A stretch of 64,000 bases of DNA from Sulfurospirillum_A sp029027265. GTDB lineage: Bacteria; Campylobacterota; Campylobacteria; Campylobacterales; Sulfurospirillaceae. This document shows positions 59,801 through 64,000 of this stretch, piece by piece. The notes under the pieces are model-generated. The model saw only the letters and a program-made list of their open reading frames with translations. It was not told the DNA's origin and ran no database searches. Within the stretch, counting starts at the first letter, position 1; every line of letters begins with the position of its first letter. The translations under genes were made by a program, and so were the position numbers. The DNA is taken from the NCBI GenBank assembly GCA_029027265.1, contig CP093061.1, positions 744,001 to 808,000 on the forward strand, written 5' to 3'.

Positions 59801-59998
59801 TGCCTGAGTGAAGCGACAACCGTATAATGAGGGTCCAACAGATAGTATTATGTGGGATGTTGTACTATTTTGGTGTGTCTGTGGTTTCGTTAGAGTTTTG
59901 TAAAAAACGAGAAATTGTAGCCTAAAGAGATGGTTAATCCTGCGTCGTTGGCTTAATATGGGCCTAACGCATAGACGGAACGCCCACTCGGGTTTTTT
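59801..59998 (+). ncRNA. ssrS: Probable 6S RNA
   Basis: No reading frame fits this 245-bp gap. A -10 is followed by about 195 bases whose ends pair: GCCTGAGTG near 59802 with CACTCGGG at 59985-59992, then a run of six T as terminator. In the middle, CTGTGGTTTCGTT pairs (with wobbles) with AACGAGAAATTGTAG, giving a terminal hairpin beyond a large unpaired bubble. A closed long hairpin with a central bubble, right size and isolated promoter fits 6S RNA, which binds sigma-70 RNA polymerase. As I recall, 6S RNA lies near purD in some relatives. tmRNA, SRP RNA and RNase P motifs were not found. Confidence 0.6.
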
Positions 59999-60019
59999 AT
60001 TAATGAAAGTTGAAGGTTT

Positions 60020-61291
60020 TTGATGGATATATTGATTATTGGTGGTGGTGGACGTGAGTATTCTATAGGACTTGCATTGAGCAAGGATAAAAATGTAGAT
60101 AGATTGTATTTTGCTCCTGGAAATGGCGCAACAGGGCAGTTTGGTGAAAATATATCAATCAAAGATTTTGAAAAACTAGCTACTTTTGTTAAAGAGAAAA
60201 ACATAGAGTTAACTATAGTCGGTCCTGAAGCTCCTTTAGTTGATGGAATAGTGGACGTTTTTAAATCACATAATTTAAATGTATTTGGCTCTTCAAAAGC
60301 AGCTTCTCAATTGGAAGGTTCTAAAATATTTATGAAGAACTTTTTAGTAAGAAACAACATTCCTACAGCCGCTTATATTGAAACAACGCAGATAAAAAAG
60401 GCAAATGATTTTATAAATTCACTTCAAACTCCAATTGTTGTAAAAGCAGATGGACTTTGCGCTGGTAAAGGCGTGATTATAGCTATGAGCCATGAAGAGG
60501 CAAAACAAGCTGCATCAGATATGTTAAGTGGTGAAAGTTTTGGAGCTGCCGGAACTTCAATCGTAGTCGAAGAGTTTTTAGACGGATATGAGCTTTCAGT
60601 ATTTGCAATCTGTGATGGAGAAGACTACAAAATACTTCCAGCAGCGCAAGATCATAAAAAACTGCTAGATGGTGACAAAGGACCAAATACAGGAGGCATG
60701 GGTGCATACGCTCCAACACCACTCATAAATGATGAACTTTATAAAAAGATAAATGAGAGAGTAGTTGACCCAACATTAAAGGGCATGAGCGATGAAGGTT
60801 ACCCTTTTGAAGGTGTACTTTTTATAGGTATCATGGTAGTAAATGGTGAGCCAATAGTGTTAGAGTATAATGTACGTTTTGGTGACCCTGAGTGTGAGAT
60901 ACTTATGCCACTTTTGAAATCACCCCCAAGTGAGCTTTTTTATAAAGCAGCAACAAAAGATTTGAAAAATTTAGAGATAAAATTGAGTGATGAATATGCA
61001 GTATGTGTAGTTATGGCAAGTGAACACTACCCGTATAAAAGCTCAAAACCAGCAGAGATTCTTGTAGACGATTCATTAGATGAAGAGGTAGCAAAAAATA
61101 CACATATTTCTTATGCAGGAGTTACTTTAGAAGATGATAAACTTTATGCAACTGGTGGAAGAGTTCTTCTTTGTGTTGGACTTGGAAGTAGTATAAAAGA
61201 GGCACGTGATCGAGCTTATACGAGATGTGGTGATATTCATTTTGTTGGTAAAAAGTTTAGAACAGATATTGCATATCAGGCACTTAAATAA
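60020..61291 (+). CDS. purD: Phosphoribosylamine-glycine ligase
   Basis: This 423-residue ATP-grasp enzyme of purine synthesis has ILIIGGGGREYSIGLALS at the start, GPEAPLVDGIVD near 73, VVKADGLCAGKGVIIA near 140, DHKKLLDGDKGPNTGGMGAYAPTP near 212 and EYNVRFGDPECE. It is full length. The ATG lies 22 bp after the 6S RNA terminator and it overlaps the RDD gene by 1 nt. Confidence 0.96.
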   Translation: MMDILIIGGGGREYSIGLALSKDKNVDRLYFAPGNGATGQFGENISIKDFEKLATFVKEKNIELTIVGPEAPLVDGIVDVFKSHNLNVFGSSKAASQLEGSKIFMKNFLVRNNIPTAAYIETTQIKKANDFINSLQTPIVVKADGLCAGKGVIIAMSHEEAKQAASDMLSGESFGAAGTSIVVEEFLDGYELSVFAICDGEDYKILPAAQDHKKLLDGDKGPNTGGMGAYAPTPLINDELYKKINERVVDPTLKGMSDEGYPFEGVLFIGIMVVNGEPIVLEYNVRFGDPECEILMPLLKSPPSELFYKAATKDLKNLEIKLSDEYAVCVVMASEHYPYKSSKPAEILVDDSLDEEVAKNTHISYAGVTLEDDKLYATGGRVLLCVGLGSSIKEARDRAYTRCGDIHFVGKKFRTDIAYQALK

Positions 61292-61746
61292 TGACAGAAG
61301 AAGAAGTAATAGAGAAATTTGAGAGAGAAAATATATCTCTCGCACCATTTACAAAAAGATTTTTGGCATATTTCATAGATGAGATACTTGTTTCATTTTT
61401 ATTTGTAATGATTTATATCGGCTCAATTGAAAAGAGCAGCAATGTAGAAGAAACAATAAACATGATAAATGGTTTAGTGATTTATATCATGATTTTAAAA
61501 GTAGTATATCAGACATTTTTTGTTTGGATGTATGGTGCGACACTTGGAAAGATTTTTATGAAAATAAAAATTGTGTCAATTCATGATTTAGAAAATCCAC
61601 AGTTACTTTATTCTATAAACAGAGCAATTATAAGAATTTTAAGCGAGTCTATTTTTTATCTTGGTTTTGTTTGGGCTTTTATGAATTCTAAAAGAGAATC
61701 TTGGCACGATAAAGCTGGCCAAACATTGGTAGTAAATGCTTTTTAA
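61291..61746 (+). CDS. RDD-family membrane protein
   Basis: The 151-residue protein has the RDD pattern PFTKRFLAYFIDEILVSF near residue 18, three membrane helices and GATLGKIFMKIKIVSI near 82. The function of this family is unsettled (ion transport has been suggested). It overlaps lptD by 11 nt; the arrangement purD-RDD-lptD is conserved in related genomes. Confidence 0.82.
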   Translation: MTEEEVIEKFERENISLAPFTKRFLAYFIDEILVSFLFVMIYIGSIEKSSNVEETINMINGLVIYIMILKVVYQTFFVWMYGATLGKIFMKIKIVSIHDLENPQLLYSINRAIIRILSESIFYLGFVWAFMNSKRESWHDKAGQTLVVNAF

Positions 61747-63838
61747 ATTACTACTAAGTTCATTTTTAATAGTAGTGACTATGCAAGCAGGGGAGCAAAT
61801 ACAAAAAGTAGAAATATTAGCAAACACTTTAGATAAAGAGGGAACAATTGTTCATGCTAAAAAAGATGTAGTTTTATATAGTGATAAGTACATTATCACT
61901 GCTGATGAAGCTTATTATGATTATAATACAAGTGATTTAGAACTACTTGGTAACATAACTATTATGGAAGGTGCATCATTTTCTACTAGGAGTGGGTATG
62001 CTAAGCTTAATATGAAAAATGATAGTGGTAACTTAACACCAATGTTTGCATATACTGGTAAGTCAAAGATGTGGCTTAAATGTAATGAAGCAGAGTTTGA
62101 TGCAAGATACTATTTGACAAAAAAATCAATTCTTTCTAGTTGTGATGTTCAAGACCCAGATTGGAAAATAGGCTTTACAACCGGTGAATATGATAGACAG
62201 GAACAGTTTTTACATACATATAATACACTTTTTTATATAGCAGATATTCCTATATTTTATCTTCCATATTTCGCTTTTCCTACAGATAATACAAGAAGAA
62301 CAGGGCTTTTAAGACCAGAATTTTCCTTTGGTAGTGATGAGGGCTTTTATTATATGCAACCTATATATTTTGCTCCACAATCCAATTGGGATTTTCAACT
62401 CAATCCTCAAATACGAACAAATCGTGGTGTGGGATTGCATGGAACTTTACGTTTTGCAGACTCGCCATACTCTACAGGTGAGATTTCAATAGGGCAATTT
62501 AAAGAGAAAAAAAGTCATTTATTAGAGAATGATTTAAAGAATGACAAGCACTATGGATACTCAATAATGTATGATAGAAGTAAACTTTTTAGTGGATATC
62601 TTGGCAAAAATGTAGAAGATGGTTTATGGGTTGATTTTAATTACTTAAATGACATAGATTATCTTAATACAATAGATAATGAAGAAAAAACTTATGATTC
62701 ATTGGTTCAGTCTACGCTTAACTACTATATGAAAAGAGATTTTGATTATTTTGGACTGTATGCTAAGTATTATATAGATACTTCTAAAGATAATGATGAT
62801 GATACTATTCAAGAACTTCCTACAATACAGTATCATAGATTTACAAACAATATATTAGCTGATAATGTTTTTTATTCAATAGATTATCAAGCCACTAATT
62901 ACACTAGCAAAGATAAATTAGATTCAGTTACTCATGAAATTAATGCTCCTATAAGTATATATTTCCCACTTTTTGGTGATTTACTACATATTAAAGTATC
63001 TGAAAACTTTTATTTGGCAAACGTAGATTATGATGATGGAGTAGGAACTAGCGGTGGAGGAAATATAATACAAAATTTCCATAGTTTTTCTCTATATTCA
63101 GAATTAGCTAAACCATATGATGATTTTTTTCATACAATATATTTTGGTGCAAATTATATTATTCCAGGAAATAGTAAAAAAAGTGATGGTTTTAAAAATA
63201 TGTTAAATGATACAAGCTTGAAGGAACTTGAATCTTTAGTTGTTAATGCAAAAGAGAATATTTCACTTGCTCTTGTAGAATATTTTTATGATAAAGACGG
63301 TCGAAAAATGGTAACTCACTCACTAAGACAGACAATTATTATGGGTGACTTGGTTAATGATGAGTATAAATATAAAGATTTAAGTAACGATATTCAGTTT
63401 TATTTTAGTAACAATTTGACTCTTAAAAATCTTTTAAATTATTCACATGAATTTTCTAGATTTTCAAAATTTCAAACTTCGTTAAATTGGGATATAGACG
63501 ACTATAAAACAAGTTTTATACATACTTATCAAAAAGATAGTGATGATTCAGTAGATAATTATCTTACCTTCTCAATTGACACACATTATATAAAAAACTA
63601 TAATCTATTTGCAAGTATGAACTATGATATTGAAGATAATTTTTTTAAGTCGTGGCAAGTTGGTTGGACTATGAAGAAAAAATGTTGGGATTATCGTTTA
63701 GCTTATAGAGAAGAGATAGAACCAAATAGTTCTACAAAAGGTTCAACAAACAAAAGAGGTGTTTATTTGACATTTAATCTGTACCCTATAGGGGGAATCA
63801 GTTATGATTTTACAAAAGAGAGTACCCATGGTCAGTGA
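61736..63838 (+). CDS. lptD: LPS-assembly outer-membrane protein LptD
   Basis: The 700-residue protein has a signal peptide (about 1-18, VVTMQAG) and an N-terminal OstA/LptA-like jellyroll (KVEILANTLDKEGTIVHAKK, ELLGNITIMEG). A long barrel follows with FSFGSDEGFYYMQPIYFAP and repeated aromatic strands. LptD inserts lipopolysaccharide in the outer membrane with LptE. Cys residues for structural disulfides are few (for example LSSCDVQDPDW, KKCWDYR). It ends in a region overlapping the phosphoribosyltransferase start. Confidence 0.9.
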   Translation: MLFKLLLSSFLIVVTMQAGEQIQKVEILANTLDKEGTIVHAKKDVVLYSDKYIITADEAYYDYNTSDLELLGNITIMEGASFSTRSGYAKLNMKNDSGNLTPMFAYTGKSKMWLKCNEAEFDARYYLTKKSILSSCDVQDPDWKIGFTTGEYDRQEQFLHTYNTLFYIADIPIFYLPYFAFPTDNTRRTGLLRPEFSFGSDEGFYYMQPIYFAPQSNWDFQLNPQIRTNRGVGLHGTLRFADSPYSTGEISIGQFKEKKSHLLENDLKNDKHYGYSIMYDRSKLFSGYLGKNVEDGLWVDFNYLNDIDYLNTIDNEEKTYDSLVQSTLNYYMKRDFDYFGLYAKYYIDTSKDNDDDTIQELPTIQYHRFTNNILADNVFYSIDYQATNYTSKDKLDSVTHEINAPISIYFPLFGDLLHIKVSENFYLANVDYDDGVGTSGGGNIIQNFHSFSLYSELAKPYDDFFHTIYFGANYIIPGNSKKSDGFKNMLNDTSLKELESLVVNAKENISLALVEYFYDKDGRKMVTHSLRQTIIMGDLVNDEYKYKDLSNDIQFYFSNNLTLKNLLNYSHEFSRFSKFQTSLNWDIDDYKTSFIHTYQKDSDDSVDNYLTFSIDTHYIKNYNLFASMNYDIEDNFFKSWQVGWTMKKKCWDYRLAYREEIEPNSSTKGSTNKRGVYLTFNLYPIGGISYDFTKESTHGQ

Positions 63839-64000
63839 GTTAAACGAATTAATATTCGATAATAGAGCAGATGCTATTGCTAAACTTCTTGATGTTTTAC
63901 CAAAAGAGAAGATGGAAGAGGATAATTGGTTGATTGTTTGTGTATCAACACAAGCTATACCGATAGCCAACATAATAGCAGAAAAACTGAATTTAAATTA
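63828..64000 (+). CDS. Phosphoribosyltransferase-like protein, partial
   Basis: The ATG at 63828 overlaps the lptD stop by 11 nt, and 57 codons are visible before the window ends (MVSELNELIFDNRADAIAKL.. then WLIVCVSTQAIPIANIIAEK). 'STQAIPIANIIAEKL' resembles the first strand and helix of phosphoribosyltransferase-fold proteins often found after lptD in Campylobacterota. The catalytic loop is off the window. Confidence 0.6.
   Translation, partial: MVSELNELIFDNRADAIAKLLDVLPKEKMEEDNWLIVCVSTQAIPIANIIAEKLNLN

Noticed and set aside
59801..59998. tmRNA, SRP RNA or RNase P RNA
   Set aside because: No tag reading frame with CCA end, no GGAAGG-type SRP tetraloop region and no RNase P P4 motifs were seen.

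Overview
The window is AT-rich DNA from a member of the Campylobacterota (formerly Epsilonproteobacteria). The gene order fur-lysS-glyA-DUF1882-SPOR-aroE (about 34.2-41.0 kb) and guaA-hemD-purD-RDD-lptD (57.6-63.8 kb) is the kind known from Campylobacter and its relatives. The proteins (NhaD, PilT, nitrate-sensor-like kinase, FeoAB, NnrS) suit a free-living, Sulfurimonas-like genus rather than a host-restricted one, but the genus is an inference. No ribosomal RNA, tRNA, prophage, integrase or CRISPR array was seen.

Layout. 0-8.9 kb: tail of a secreted Ig-like protein, a DUF898/M48 pair, two overlapping Cys/Met-metabolism PLP enzymes, a MotA/MotB-like (ZorAB-like) motor pair and a YgjP-type metallopeptidase. 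8.9-10.3 kb: dnaJ and a cytochrome remnant. 10.3-21.4 kb: an iron block. Flavodoxin and its partner diverge from a long iron-uptake set (outer-membrane barrel, Spy-like protein, ABC binding protein, feoA, feoB, small periplasmic and Cys-rich membrane proteins, ABC permease and ATPase, NnrS). Fur-box-like sequences lie in the divergent promoter and again before the permease. 21.4-29.5 kb: the most unusual region, a run of same-strand genes. It encodes a Fur-family regulator lacking the usual metal-site histidines, two different P1B-type ATPases, an HMA-like small protein, a ferritin-like protein with a membrane tail, and at least four tiny glycine-zipper membrane proteins. I read this as a ferrosome-like (Fez-type) iron-storage organelle cluster. 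29.5-32.1 kb: a His/Met-rich Spy/CpxP-like protein and an OmpR/ArsS-type two-component pair.

32-64 kb is mainly core: recR, acyl-CoA synthetase, aroE, trpE, SPOR, glyA, lysS, fur, cvpA, a diguanylate cyclase, pilT, gatC, a BamB-like lipoprotein, coaX, hisG, a three-gene phosphorelay, uvrC, a DciA-like gene, a hidden LptM-like lipoprotein, nadB, nhaD, guaA, hemD, a likely 6S RNA, purD, an RDD protein, lptD and the start of a phosphoribosyltransferase.

Three cross-cutting observations stand out. (1) The palindrome TACATGTA occurs about 30 times, always inside genes, in all reading frames and in unrelated genes. It behaves like a highly iterated palindrome (HIP-like) and leaves recurrent Leu-His-Val or Thr-Cys-Lys peptides. 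It is sparse in the iron/ferrosome region. (2) Several core genes (lysS, uvrC, ygjP-like, and probably the MotA-like gene) are broken by single-base changes in A/T homopolymers, which points to sequencing error or contingency tracts. (3) A 268-bp intergenic element with long terminal inverted repeats sits between gatC and the next operon and looks like a MITE or a structured RNA.
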